The position numbers and the translations under genes were made by a program. 19,805 nt of DNA from NCBI GenBank assembly GCA_006844635.1, contig SPJO01000163.1:1-19805 (forward strand), in the 5' to 3' direction. The DNA comes from Methylophilaceae bacterium. GTDB taxonomy: Bacteria > Pseudomonadota > Gammaproteobacteria > Burkholderiales > Methylophilaceae. How positions within the stretch are numbered: the first letter of the stretch is position 1; the number at the start of each line of letters is the position of its first letter. Below the pieces are notes generated by a model. That model saw only the letters and a program-made list of their open reading frames with translations. It had not been told where the DNA came from and searched no databases. Shown here piece after piece: positions 7,301 through 15,121 of this stretch.

Positions 7301-8779
7301 TTAACTGGCGCGATTGATTAAAAAGGTCGTTAATAATGGTACCGGACGACCAGTACCGCCTTTTTGCTTACCTGATTTCCAAGCAGTGCCAGCAATATCT
7401 AAATGCGCCCAATCATACTTTTTCGCAAAGCGTGATAGGAAGCAAGCTGCAGTAATGCTGCCTGCTGGGCGGCCACCAATATTCGCCATATCAGCAAAGT
7501 TACTATCTAACTGTGGTTGGTATTCATCCCACATTGGCATATGCCATGCACGATCGTGTGCTGACTTGCCTGCGGTTAATAGCTCTTCTGCTAATGCATC
7601 TTGGTTACTGTAAACCGCTGACGCATGCTGGCCTAAAGCAATCACACAGGCACCAGTCAGCGTTGCGACATCCACCACAGCACTTGGTTTAAAGCGCTCA
7701 GCATAAGTAAGCGCATCACATAAGACTAAACGGCCTTCTGCATCTGTGTTGAGCACTTCAATGGTTTGGCCTGACATGCTGGTCACAATATCACCTGGTT
7801 TCAACGCTTTGCCACTTGGCATATTGTCGCAGGTTGGGATGATACCAACTGCGTTAATCGGCAAGTTGAGTTCGCCAAGCGACTTAAACGTCCCGAGCAC
7901 ACTCGCAGCACCGCACATATCGTATTTCATCTCATCCATCTCAGCGCCGCCTTTAAGCGATATACCGCCGGTATCAAATGTGATGCCTTTACCCACTAGC
8001 ACTACTGGCTTGTCATCTTTCTTGCCATTTTTGTGCTGCAATACAATCAGGCGCATCGGTTCATCGCTGCCTTGGGCAACACCCAAAAATGAACCCATGC
8101 CTAATTTTTCAATTTGCGTGCGATTCATCACTTCAACTTTAAAGCCGTAGTCTTTTGCCAACTGCTTTGCTTGTTTGCCTAAGTAGGTTGGCGTGCAAAC
8201 ATTACCTGGCAAATTGCCTAAATCTTTTGCGAGCTTCACGCCTTCCGCAATGGCCTCACCTTGTTTCAACGCGTCTTTCGCTTCTTTTACTTCCGCTGGA
8301 TCGACAAAGACTTGTACTTTTTTCAATGGTATTGCATCTGGCTTTTTCGATTTGAGCGAGTTCACTTGGTAAGTCGCATCTAAAAATACTTCAGCTATTT
8401 GCGCCACTTTTTGGCTGACTGACAAACCAGATGCCGCTAGCTCTGCTAAAAAGACTGACGCATTTTTCACAGTAGCAGGTAGTGCATCCACACTTTTACG
8501 AATAACTTTCAGATATTGCGCAGTAGAAAACTCATTTGCCTTACCAAGTCCGACTAACAGTAGTCGCTTGGCACTGATGCCATCGACATGATGTATCAGC
8601 ACGCTACTCCCAAGCTGACCACGCATATCACCCGCTTTCACGACAGCAGAGATTGCTTGTGATGAGGCATCATCTAATGCCGCCGCTGCACTAGAAAGTG
8701 CACCACCATCAAATACGCCAACAATGAGACAATCAGAACGTTGTTTTTCAGGATTACCGCTTTTTATGCTAAATTCCAT
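7301..8779 (-). CDS. pepA: cytosol leucyl aminopeptidase PepA (M17)
   Basis: PepA is a hexameric two-metal aminopeptidase that removes N-terminal residues in peptide turnover; in E. coli it also binds DNA at the carAB promoter and in plasmid dimer resolution. It has 492 residues (E. coli 503). The M17 catalytic domain is intact: GKGITFDTGG (Lys264, Asp269), SLKGG (Lys276), KYDMCGAA (Asp287) and the signature NTDAEGRL (Asp346, Glu348, Arg350), the metal and bicarbonate ligands of the family. The less conserved N-terminal domain covers about 1-160. The ATG at 8779 gives a normal N-terminus; no strong Shine-Dalgarno is visible. It is first in an operon with holC and the coiled-coil gene, and divergent from lptF across 85 bases that hold both promoters, in which I could not place boxes with confidence. 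Confidence 0.97.
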   Translation of the reverse strand: MEFSIKSGNPEKQRSDCLIVGVFDGGALSSAAAALDDASSQAISAVVKAGDMRGQLGSSVLIHHVDGISAKRLLLVGLGKANEFSTAQYLKVIRKSVDALPATVKNASVFLAELAASGLSVSQKVAQIAEVFLDATYQVNSLKSKKPDAIPLKKVQVFVDPAEVKEAKDALKQGEAIAEGVKLAKDLGNLPGNVCTPTYLGKQAKQLAKDYGFKVEVMNRTQIEKLGMGSFLGVAQGSDEPMRLIVLQHKNGKKDDKPVVLVGKGITFDTGGISLKGGAEMDEMKYDMCGAASVLGTFKSLGELNLPINAVGIIPTCDNMPSGKALKPGDIVTSMSGQTIEVLNTDAEGRLVLCDALTYAERFKPSAVVDVATLTGACVIALGQHASAVYSNQDALAEELLTAGKSAHDRAWHMPMWDEYQPQLDSNFADMANIGGRPAGSITAACFLSRFAKKYDWAHLDIAGTAWKSGKQKGGTGRPVPLLTTFLINRAS

Positions 8780-8864
8780 CTGTTAGGCCTTATACTTATA
8801 TACACTAAAAATATTAATTTTATTATCCAGTGTTTTGAGCTGAAATCAAAGCGTAATATAAAAA

Positions 8865-10007
8865 TTGAAAACATTTAAGAAATCGTTAACACATGAGCTC
8901 GTGATTACCGCGGCTGCATTATTTTCCATTCTGATTGGCATTGTCGTCGCACAACGCGCTGGCCACTTAGTCGGCGGTGCAGCAAAAGGCTGGTTCCCGA
9001 ATGATGCCATCATGACCATGCTAGGCTTTAGCTTGATTAAGTTCTTGCCAATGATTTTGTCGTTAACTATTTTCCTTACTGTTTTATTGACGTTGTCACG
9101 CTGGCATCGTGATTCTGAAATGGTGGTTTGGCTATCCTCTGGCTTAGGGATCACCAAGTGGATTAAACCTATTATCCAATTTGCTACACCAGTGATTATC
9201 GTCATTGCTTTATTGAGCTTCTTTGTGATGCCGTGGGCAACGCAAAAAATTGAAGACTATCGTGTACAACTTAAATCTCGAGATGAAACAGCTAGCATCA
9301 GCCCGGGTGTGTTTAAAGAGTCAAACAATGGTGAGCGTGTTTATTTTGTTGAAGGGTTTGACGAGCTTGGCAATGTTGTTAAAAACGTTTTCATTCAATC
9401 GACCCAACATCAAAAAACAGGGATTGTGGTCGCGGACCGTGGCAGCCGGTACCAAGCCGAAAATGGCGATAACTTTATCTTATTAGAAAAAGGCAGGCGC
9501 TATCATGGCAAACCGAATACAGCCGAAGTCTCGACAACAGAGTTTGAAAGCTATGCCATTCGCCTAGAAACCAAAGAAGTAACAAGAAAACCAGCGAAAG
9601 CAGAAACGTTAGCAACCGAGCAACTACTTACTAGCAACAATTCGGTTGATAAAGCTGAACTGCAATGGCGACTCGCGATTCCAGTTTCCGCCGTGATCCT
9701 CGTCTTGTTAGCGATTCCGATGAGCTTTGTGGATCCACGAGCCGGTCGCTCTTTAAACCTAATGTTGGCGATTTTTATATTCATCATTTACAACAATGTC
9801 TTGAGTATTTTTGAGGCTTGGATGACACAAGACAAAATCAATGCGCTGATTGGTTTGTGGCCAGTGCATATTTTATTCACATTGCTTGCAGCCTATCTAT
9901 TTTATCGCCGCAACTATTTATTGCCAATCTTCCCGAAAACAGTTAGCACGATATTCCCACAAACAATACAAACTATTCGCAAGAAGCGGAAGAAACCAAG
10001 CCAGTGA
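8865..10007 (+). CDS. lptF: LPS export ABC transporter permease LptF
   Basis: LptF and LptG form the membrane part of the LptB2FG transporter, which extracts LPS from the inner membrane and passes it to LptC/LptA. The protein has 380 residues with the YjgP/YjgQ layout: TM segments at about 12-30, 53-78 and 100-124, a periplasmic jelly-roll domain at about 130-265 (with SPGVF near 146), then TM segments at about 270-289, 297-318 and 328-347. The cytoplasmic segment RDSEMVVWLSSGLG (82-95) is the coupling helix that meets LptB. The tail is basic. The start is TTG at 8865: an in-frame stop lies at 8859-8861, and the next start candidate would cut into the first helix. lptB is not in the window. 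Confidence 0.95.
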   Translation: MKTFKKSLTHELVITAAALFSILIGIVVAQRAGHLVGGAAKGWFPNDAIMTMLGFSLIKFLPMILSLTIFLTVLLTLSRWHRDSEMVVWLSSGLGITKWIKPIIQFATPVIIVIALLSFFVMPWATQKIEDYRVQLKSRDETASISPGVFKESNNGERVYFVEGFDELGNVVKNVFIQSTQHQKTGIVVADRGSRYQAENGDNFILLEKGRRYHGKPNTAEVSTTEFESYAIRLETKEVTRKPAKAETLATEQLLTSNNSVDKAELQWRLAIPVSAVILVLLAIPMSFVDPRAGRSLNLMLAIFIFIIYNNVLSIFEAWMTQDKINALIGLWPVHILFTLLAAYLFYRRNYLLPIFPKTVSTIFPQTIQTIRKKRKKPSQ

Positions 10008-11095
10008 TGCGCACACTTAATCGCTACTTTTGGCAAGAAACTACGCTCAACATTCTATTGATCATGTTGGGTTTGATTTCTATGTTCTCATTTTTTGATT
10101 TGATTCAAGAGTTAGATAGTATTGGCAAAGGTAATTACAACATCAACAATATGCTGCTGTTCGTTTTTCTCAGCATTCCAGGCCATGTCTATGAAGTGGT
10201 GCCTGTAGCAGTGCTGATTGGGATGATGGTGAGTTTAGGTGCATTAAGCAAAAGCTCAGAACTGATTGTCATGCGAGTGAGCGGCTTATCTATTCTCGAT
10301 ATTGGCATTGCATTAGTCAAAGTTGGTTTAGCTTTTACGCTGCTGACTTTTCTGGTGGGCGAGCTGATCACCCCAATCAGTGAAAAAACAGCACAACGCA
10401 TGCGCATCAATGCAACTGATGCTGTGGTGGCGCAAGATTTCAAATCGGGCTTATGGGTGAAAGACAATCAAAGCTTTATTAATGTTGAAAATGTATTGCC
10501 AGATGCAACGTTACTGAACATCAACATCTATGAGTTCGATGAAAACTTTAAACTCACGACGATTAGCAATGCAAAAAAAGCCGCTTACTCACAACAACGT
10601 TGGCGGCTTGATGAAGTCACGCAAACACAATTTAATTATGCTGAAAACGAAGAAAACAATACCGTAAAGACAGAGTTTTTTAACAAGGCAAACTGGGAGT
10701 CTGCCCTGAGACCAGAACTGCTCAATGTCTTGTTGATTGCACCAGAAAAAATGTCAGCTTGGAACCTCTATTCATTCATCAGTCATTTAGCCAGCAACAA
10801 ACAAAACACAACTCGCTATGACGTAGCGTTATGGTCAAAAATGATTTACCCAGTGGCTTGTGTCGTCATGGTAATCTTGGCTTTACCGTTTGGCTTCTTA
10901 CAGCAACGCTCTTCTAGCAACAGCTCTAAAATATTTATCGGTATCTTGCTTGGTGTGGTGTATCAAATCATGAACCGTGTTTTCATTCACCTTGGCGTAC
11001 TCAATGATTGGCCACCATTAATTAGTGCAATAGCACCTACTGTGCTGTTCCTGATGGCGGGCTTGGCAATGATTATGATGATTGAACGGCGTTAA
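10007..11095 (+). CDS. lptG: LPS export ABC transporter permease LptG
   Basis: LptG is the partner of LptF in LPS extraction. From the ATG at 10007 it has 362 residues and opens MRTLNRYFW, as the family does; a GTG codon just before (10004) is the less likely start. The ATG shares one base with the lptF TGA (TGATG), so translation is coupled. N-terminal TM helices lie at about 12-31, 50-80 and 98-123, with the coupling segment SSELIVMRVSGLS (83-95) between the second and third. A periplasmic domain covers about 130-270 and three more TM segments follow. Its TAA overlaps by 4 bases the stop of the convergent RDD gene (TTAA at 11092-11095), so the two mRNAs must overlap. Confidence 0.96.
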   Translation: MRTLNRYFWQETTLNILLIMLGLISMFSFFDLIQELDSIGKGNYNINNMLLFVFLSIPGHVYEVVPVAVLIGMMVSLGALSKSSELIVMRVSGLSILDIGIALVKVGLAFTLLTFLVGELITPISEKTAQRMRINATDAVVAQDFKSGLWVKDNQSFINVENVLPDATLLNINIYEFDENFKLTTISNAKKAAYSQQRWRLDEVTQTQFNYAENEENNTVKTEFFNKANWESALRPELLNVLLIAPEKMSAWNLYSFISHLASNKQNTTRYDVALWSKMIYPVACVVMVILALPFGFLQQRSSSNSSKIFIGILLGVVYQIMNRVFIHLGVLNDWPPLISAIAPTVLFLMAGLAMIMMIERR

Positions 11096-11514
11096 GGTTT
11101 AGTTTTAGCCGCTTGCATGATTAACCGTGTGTTTAACAAACGGTCATGTAAAAACAAACGGTCACGATCAAACAGCGGCCATAAAAAGCCAACACCCAAA
11201 CATAGTATGGATAGCGTAGCGAGCACGTATCTCAATGTTGCTTGTTGCAGATTGAGTAAATGACCATCTGCATTCACTAGCTTAATTTTCCACGCTTGGG
11301 TCGCTAAAGTTTGACCCGTTTTGACCCAGCACACCACAAAATACAAGCCGGTAACACTCCATAAAATCGCTTGTAATAGCGTGCGTTTTAACTCACCTGG
11401 CAACTGATGAGTCAACATTTCAAAAAGAAAAGTGCATAATAGCCATATCGCTATCAGTGACAGCAACTCGTAGAGACCCGCCCCATAACGTTTTATTAAT
11501 CCAGCATTTTGCAT
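11092..11514 (-). CDS. RDD family membrane protein
   Basis: RDD proteins are small membrane proteins of mostly unknown role, some implicated in ion or solute transport. This one has 140 residues with about three hydrophobic segments (12-34, 46-64 and 95-113). The C-terminal RDD signature is clear: FDRDRLFLHDRLLNTRLI (115-132). The N-terminal RYGAGLYELL has Glu where the family usually has Asp. The ATG at 11514 is preceded by AAGGCGAG, a good Shine-Dalgarno. It follows, on the same strand, a terminator that closes the sigma-factor operon, so it probably has its own promoter in 11515-11570. No terminator is visible after it; its transcript would run antisense into lptG. Confidence 0.85.
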   Translation of the reverse strand: MQNAGLIKRYGAGLYELLSLIAIWLLCTFLFEMLTHQLPGELKRTLLQAILWSVTGLYFVVCWVKTGQTLATQAWKIKLVNADGHLLNLQQATLRYVLATLSILCLGVGFLWPLFDRDRLFLHDRLLNTRLIMQAAKTKP

Positions 11515-11535
11515 TCTCGCCTTAAGATTTTCGCT

Positions 11536-11553
11536 TTAGGGTGCTTACCCTAA
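11536..11553. promoter_or_regulatory. short inverted repeat in the RDD gene leader
   Basis: TTAGGGT (11536-11542) and ACCCTAA (11547-11553) form a perfect 7-bp inverted repeat with a GCTT spacer, between the sigma-operon terminator and the RDD start. There is no U-tract, so it is not an intrinsic terminator. It could be an operator or a small mRNA hairpin; chance is also possible. Confidence 0.3.
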
Positions 11554-11565
11554 TCTAGAACAGAT

Positions 11566-11595
11566 AAAAAAGCCCACTATTGTCGAATAGTGGGC
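11566..11595 (-). terminator. intrinsic terminator of the sigma / DUF3619 / DUF3106 operon
   Basis: A perfect 10-bp stem (11572-11581 with 11586-11595, GCCCACTATT and complement) has a 4-base loop. On the minus strand it is followed by six T (A6 at 11566-11571 on the plus strand). It lies 21 bases beyond the stop of the DUF3106 gene and faces the correct way to end that operon. Confidence 0.88.
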
Positions 11596-11616
11596 GCATA
11601 CCATACCTCATCCAGC

Positions 11617-12108
11617 TTAATCTAAGTCTGGATCGTATTCAATTTCTGCCGATTCTTTACGTAATTTCTCACGCTCTGCTTCTGGCAGCTTCTGATGCTC
11701 AGCCCATTTGTCCCTCAGTGCTTGTTTTGCCTCAGGGCTTAAACTATGAAATTTTTGGAATCGCTTACGTGCATTTTCGCGCTCGTAGGGTGTCATGCGA
11801 CTCCAGCTATTTAACCGCTTTTGCACACGCTGCTGTTTTTTTGCATCCATTTTCGGATAGTCTTCAGCAATATCGAGCATTTTTTCACGCTGCCATGGGC
11901 GTAAACTATCCCACTCTTTACCCAGCGGCGCTAAGACTTGACGTTGCTGATCAGTGAGCTCTTTCCACTTTTTCTGTGGTACGTCTTTGCCCGCGGATTC
12001 TTCAATAGCGCCGATGTCTGCCATTGCGAGTGACTGTTGGTCTGCCAGTGCTTGGCCATTGATGACCAAGAGCAAACTAAAAAACCATAAAACCTTTCTA
12101 ATGCTCAC
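11617..12108 (-). CDS. exported DUF3106 protein with 18-residue helical repeats
   Basis: The protein has 163 residues. Residues 1-22 look like a Sec signal peptide cut after ALA, placing the rest in the periplasm. The mature part is highly charged and helical, matching the DUF3106 proteins I know beside sigma factors in betaproteobacteria. Residues 48-155 are six consecutive 18-residue units with no gaps, each starting with an aromatic residue or His, then Leu or Met at position 4, often a Pro, and basic or Gln residues (for example WKELTDQQR, WDSLRPWQR, WSRMTPYER, FHSLSPEAK). This recalls the LTxxQ helices of CpxP/Spy-type periplasmic proteins. The start is GTG at 12108 with AGGGA 8 bases upstream. 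It is third in the sigma operon, 57 bases after the DUF3619 gene. Function is unknown; a periplasmic sensor or chaperone partner is an inference. Confidence 0.85.
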   Translation of the reverse strand: MSIRKVLWFFSLLLVINGQALADQQSLAMADIGAIEESAGKDVPQKKWKELTDQQRQVLAPLGKEWDSLRPWQREKMLDIAEDYPKMDAKKQQRVQKRLNSWSRMTPYERENARKRFQKFHSLSPEAKQALRDKWAEHQKLPEAEREKLRKESAEIEYDPDLD

Positions 12109-12165
12109 GTTTTTATTCCCTGAATGCGTAAAATATTTATTATCGTTATCTTATTGTTGCCACTA

Positions 12166-12564
12166 TTATATATTGGTATGTCTATTGAGTGATGGCTCAA
12201 ACCCTCTATCCACAAATGCTTCAGGCGGCAAATCAGCCCCTAATAGAAAAGCATCGCTGGTTTCTGATGTTTGGAAATTTTGCATCATGACAAAGCTCGC
12301 TATCATGGCGGCTAATACGATACCTGCAAATGCTAGACGGTGGTGATCCACCCATGCAACCCATTGGCTTAATGTGCCGTCCGTGTTCACACTGACACCT
12401 GCATTTTGTTGGTGTGCTTTAACGGCACGCGCCCTACCGTCTTCTAACTGTTTGAGCGTCCGCATGCTGAGGCGTTGGGCACGGTCATCTAACAAGCCAG
12501 CTATTTGCTTCGCTTGCGCCTCCAGTTGTTCTGGATTTTGATGATTTGTATTGTCTGTACTCAT
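12166..12564 (-). CDS. DUF3619 single-pass membrane protein, candidate anti-sigma factor
   Basis: The protein has 132 residues: a hydrophilic N-terminal part (1-75) without a signal peptide, one hydrophobic helix at about 77-95, and a tail of about 37 residues containing LLGADLPPEAFVDRGFEP, the motif I associate with DUF3619. This N-in, single-pass, C-out layout is that of membrane anti-sigma factors. Its ATG (12564-12562) overlaps the TGA of the upstream sigma-factor gene (ATGA), which implies coupled translation in balanced amounts, common for sigma/anti-sigma pairs. No zinc-binding HxxxCxxC motif is present, so if it is an anti-sigma factor it is not of the ZAS class. The anti-sigma role is inferred from position and topology only. 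Confidence 0.8.
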   Translation of the reverse strand: MSTDNTNHQNPEQLEAQAKQIAGLLDDRAQRLSMRTLKQLEDGRARAVKAHQQNAGVSVNTDGTLSQWVAWVDHHRLAFAGIVLAAMIASFVMMQNFQTSETSDAFLLGADLPPEAFVDRGFEPSLNRHTNI

Positions 12565-13145
12565 GACTTCACCCCCAAATATTCACTACTTAACCCTTGC
12601 TGCTCTAATAATGCAGCCATGGTGTGCAAGGCTCTAGAACAGTGTGTTTTAACGCTTCCCTCCGAACAGCCCATTGCCTCCGCAGTTTCAGCGACACTCA
12701 ACTCTTCCCAATAACGCAGTATAAAGGCTTCTCGTTGACGAGGCGGCAGCTTTTCTATTGCCCGCTCAATCAATTGCATGGTTTGGCTGCTTTCCAGCTG
12801 ACTTGATGGGGTTTCCCGCTCATCACCCACATCCATTGTTTCCAAGGGGTCCCAGCTATCATCGCCATCATCTTTATTACCAGTAAACGATGATAACAAA
12901 GTCGTCCAAACGTTTCTGACTTTTTGGCGTCGCCAGAAATCTCGCATGGTATTTTGTAGTATCCGCTGAAATAACATCGGATATTCTTTCGCTGGTTTAT
13001 CCGGATATTTTTGTGCCAGCTTCAACATCGAATCTTGCACGATGTCTAACGCCACATGCTCATCTCGAACGGCATATACCGTTTGTTTAAAAGCACGCCG
13101 CTCTACCCCTTGCAAAAACGTTGATAATTCTTCTGAACTTGCCAT
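12561..13145 (-). CDS. ECF-type sigma-70 family RNA polymerase sigma factor
   Basis: The protein has 194 residues in two sigma domains. Region 2 (about 10-80) contains DEHVALDIVQDSMLKLAQ and the promoter-melting part FQRILQNTMRDFWRRQK. Region 4 (about 125-180) contains LPPRQREAFILRYWEELSVAE and the helix-turn-helix AEAMGCSEGSVKTHCSRAL. No region 1.1 or 3 is seen, as in ECF (group 4) factors. The linker at about 87-120 is unusually long and acidic. The ATG at 13145 has AGAAGG very close upstream. It is the first gene of an operon with DUF3619 and DUF3106, which probably restrain it and sense the signal. Its targets cannot be read from this window. It is divergent from the pilSR group across about 128 bases. 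Confidence 0.93.
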   Translation of the reverse strand: MASSEELSTFLQGVERRAFKQTVYAVRDEHVALDIVQDSMLKLAQKYPDKPAKEYPMLFQRILQNTMRDFWRRQKVRNVWTTLLSSFTGNKDDGDDSWDPLETMDVGDERETPSSQLESSQTMQLIERAIEKLPPRQREAFILRYWEELSVAETAEAMGCSEGSVKTHCSRALHTMAALLEQQGLSSEYLGVKS

Positions 13146-13273
13146 GACCTTCTTATTAATGCATCTCCAGACGTGAGTATAACAGCATAATTTCGTCTAG
13201 CCTGCTCAACTATGCTTATACTTAATCATCACTTTTCGTTACAATCATCTTAATTAAAACAAAGGTGACAGCA

Positions 13274-13501
13274 ATGCCTCGTATTTTATTACTGATTATT
13301 TTAGGTTGGCTACTTTATGTGGTTAGCAAGCGGTTTATCGCTAAAATTAAGCCGAATGAGCCGACGAAGACAGACGATCCAGAAGCAGAAAAGGTTGTTG
13401 CTTGCAGCCAATGTGGCGTGCATATTCCTGAAAATGAAAGTCGTTTAATTGGCGATGTAACGGTTTGCAACAACCCTAGCTGTCAGGAACAAGCAAAATA
13501 A
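13274..13501 (+). CDS. small membrane protein with zinc-ribbon-like cysteines (PP0621 type)
   Basis: The protein has 75 residues from the ATG at 13274, which sits 6 bases after a good Shine-Dalgarno (AAGGTGA). A GTG at 13265 would add three residues but lies within that Shine-Dalgarno. Residues 3-17 form one membrane helix. A short basic then acidic linker follows, then four cysteines as CSQC (44, 47) and CNNPSC (65, 70), the pattern of a small zinc ribbon. It resembles the PP0621-type proteins found just before pilS in many betaproteobacteria and pseudomonads. Only one base separates its stop from pilS, so co-expression is very likely. No function is known; modulation of PilS is conceivable but not shown by the sequence. 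Confidence 0.82.
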   Translation: MPRILLLIILGWLLYVVSKRFIAKIKPNEPTKTDDPEAEKVVACSQCGVHIPENESRLIGDVTVCNNPSCQEQAK

Positions 13502-13502
13502 T

Positions 13503-15119
13503 ATGTCCACGAAACAACAAGCGATGCCCGATATCCATTTGATTAAAGCGCGTTGGAACAGCTTAAAGCTATACAACGGCTACCGCATTTTGATTGCTTT
13601 AATGCTGATGCTAAGCCACTCCCCTAAGAGTGTCGAGTCATTACCAGGCAACATCCATACTTTCTTCTCCTATATTGCAGTTGGCTACCTCATATTTAGT
13701 TGCATCAGCGCAATGTTAACCTGGGTTGAGGAACCTGCACTTGAAATAAGCTTGCCGATTCAAATCATTGCAGACGTCAGCTTTATTATTTTGTTGATGT
13801 TTGTTGAAAACGCCAGCAATAGCGGCTTAGGTCTGTTGTTGATCATTGCCATTGCGGCAGCCAGTTTAATCAGTGATGGGCGACTCGCATTATTCTATGC
13901 AGCGATTGCAACGATCGGGATTTTACTCAGACAGTTTTTCATCTCTCTGGTAAGCGCGCAATCAACCGACACTTACACCTCAGCAGTGATGCTCAGCATT
14001 TCTTGTTTTGCCATTGCCTGGTTAGCACACAGCCTGGCAAAAAGAATGCAAGTCAGTGAGCAGTTGGCTTCTCAACGTAGTCTCGATTTACAAAACCTAG
14101 CACAAGTTAACGCACTGATTGCTGACAAGATGGAAGATGGTGTATTGGTGATTGATGATGATTTAGTGATTCAACATCACAATATACAAGCAGAAGCTTT
14201 CTTAAACATCGACAGTAGCGAGTGGGTCGATAAACGGCTTAATGAAGTGACGCCCGATATTGCGGAGCCTTACTTAAATTGGGTTGAAAGTGGCAGAAAA
14301 ACCGTTGGTCCCAACAACCCCAATATCATTAAAGTCAATGTTGCTTCTCGCGAGCTAAGGGCGAGCTTTTTACCAATTGCGGAAGGCGACAAACAAGGCG
14401 CGGTTATTTTTATTGAAGACTGGTCGCATATGCAAACACAGTCGCATCAGGTAAAACTAGCGGCTTTAGGTCGACTCACGGCCAATATTGCCCATGAAAT
14501 TCGCAACCCGCTCAGTGCTATTGGTCATGCCAACCAGCTAATGCAAGAAGATGAAGATGTGCCACCGCATAACCAGCGCATGCTACAAATCATTCAAGAT
14601 AATGTACAGCGCGTAGACCAAATCATTAAAGATGTACTGGAGCTCAATCGGCGCGATCGCACTAATCAGGAAGTGGTCGACTTAGATAGCTTTATTACCG
14701 ACTTTTACAATCAGTTCTGCGCTGTAGAAAATATTGAGCAAGCACACTTCACACTATCTATCGATGATAACAACAGCTCGGTTCTGTTTGACCGCCGCCA
14801 TTTAAATCAAATCTTATGGAATTTATGTAAAAATGGCTGGCGCCATAGCACGCAAACTACTGGCAGTTTAAAACTCGACATTTTCATGTCGAACAAATCA
14901 CAAATCGTGAACATTGAAGTAACCAATGATGGCGAACAAATCCCAGAAGAGACAGCAAACCACTTATTCGAACCTTTTTTCACCACCGAGAAAACTGGGA
15001 CAGGCTTAGGGCTTTATATTGGGCGAGAGCTTGCTGAAGCCAATGGTGCCAACTTACAATATAAGCCAGCAGCAGACGGAACGAAGTTCATCATGTTAAT
15101 CAAGAAAGCTATAATATAG
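13503..15119 (+). CDS. pilS: sensor histidine kinase, PilS type
   Basis: PilS phosphorylates PilR to control type IV pilin transcription. The protein has 538 residues. About six hydrophobic segments fill 25-178, as in PilS, with only short loops and no large periplasmic domain. A PAS-like region covers about 200-310. The H box is HEIRNPLSAIGH with phospho-accepting His331. The catalytic domain has the N box LNQILWNLCKNGWRHS (434-449), the G1 box TNDGEQIP, the F box FEPFFTT and the G2 box GTGLGLYIG. The TAG is two bases before the pilR ATG. The PilS name rests on topology, the NtrC-type partner and the PP0621/ampD neighbourhood; no pil structural gene is in the window, so another NtrB-like sensor cannot be excluded. 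Confidence 0.88.
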   Translation: MSTKQQAMPDIHLIKARWNSLKLYNGYRILIALMLMLSHSPKSVESLPGNIHTFFSYIAVGYLIFSCISAMLTWVEEPALEISLPIQIIADVSFIILLMFVENASNSGLGLLLIIAIAAASLISDGRLALFYAAIATIGILLRQFFISLVSAQSTDTYTSAVMLSISCFAIAWLAHSLAKRMQVSEQLASQRSLDLQNLAQVNALIADKMEDGVLVIDDDLVIQHHNIQAEAFLNIDSSEWVDKRLNEVTPDIAEPYLNWVESGRKTVGPNNPNIIKVNVASRELRASFLPIAEGDKQGAVIFIEDWSHMQTQSHQVKLAALGRLTANIAHEIRNPLSAIGHANQLMQEDEDVPPHNQRMLQIIQDNVQRVDQIIKDVLELNRRDRTNQEVVDLDSFITDFYNQFCAVENIEQAHFTLSIDDNNSSVLFDRRHLNQILWNLCKNGWRHSTQTTGSLKLDIFMSNKSQIVNIEVTNDGEQIPEETANHLFEPFFTTEKTGTGLGLYIGRELAEANGANLQYKPAADGTKFIMLIKKAII

Positions 15120-15121
15120 TT

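Noticed and set aside
7746..8150. 134-codon open frame antisense to pepA
   Set aside because: The pepA frame is fully conserved here, and the antisense translation has no recognisable domain.
8846..9205. 119-codon open frame antisense to the start of lptF
   Set aside because: It is composed of the complement of the LptF membrane helices and has no support of its own.
11580..11957. 125-codon open frame antisense to the DUF3106 gene
   Set aside because: The opposite strand has a signal peptide, a Shine-Dalgarno, a regular repeat and a terminator; this frame has none.
13146..13264. Promoter pair between the sigma operon and the pilS group
   Set aside because: Single -10-like hexamers are visible (TATACT on minus at 13181-13176, TACAAT on plus at 13240-13245), but neither has a credible -35 box, so no promoter is called.
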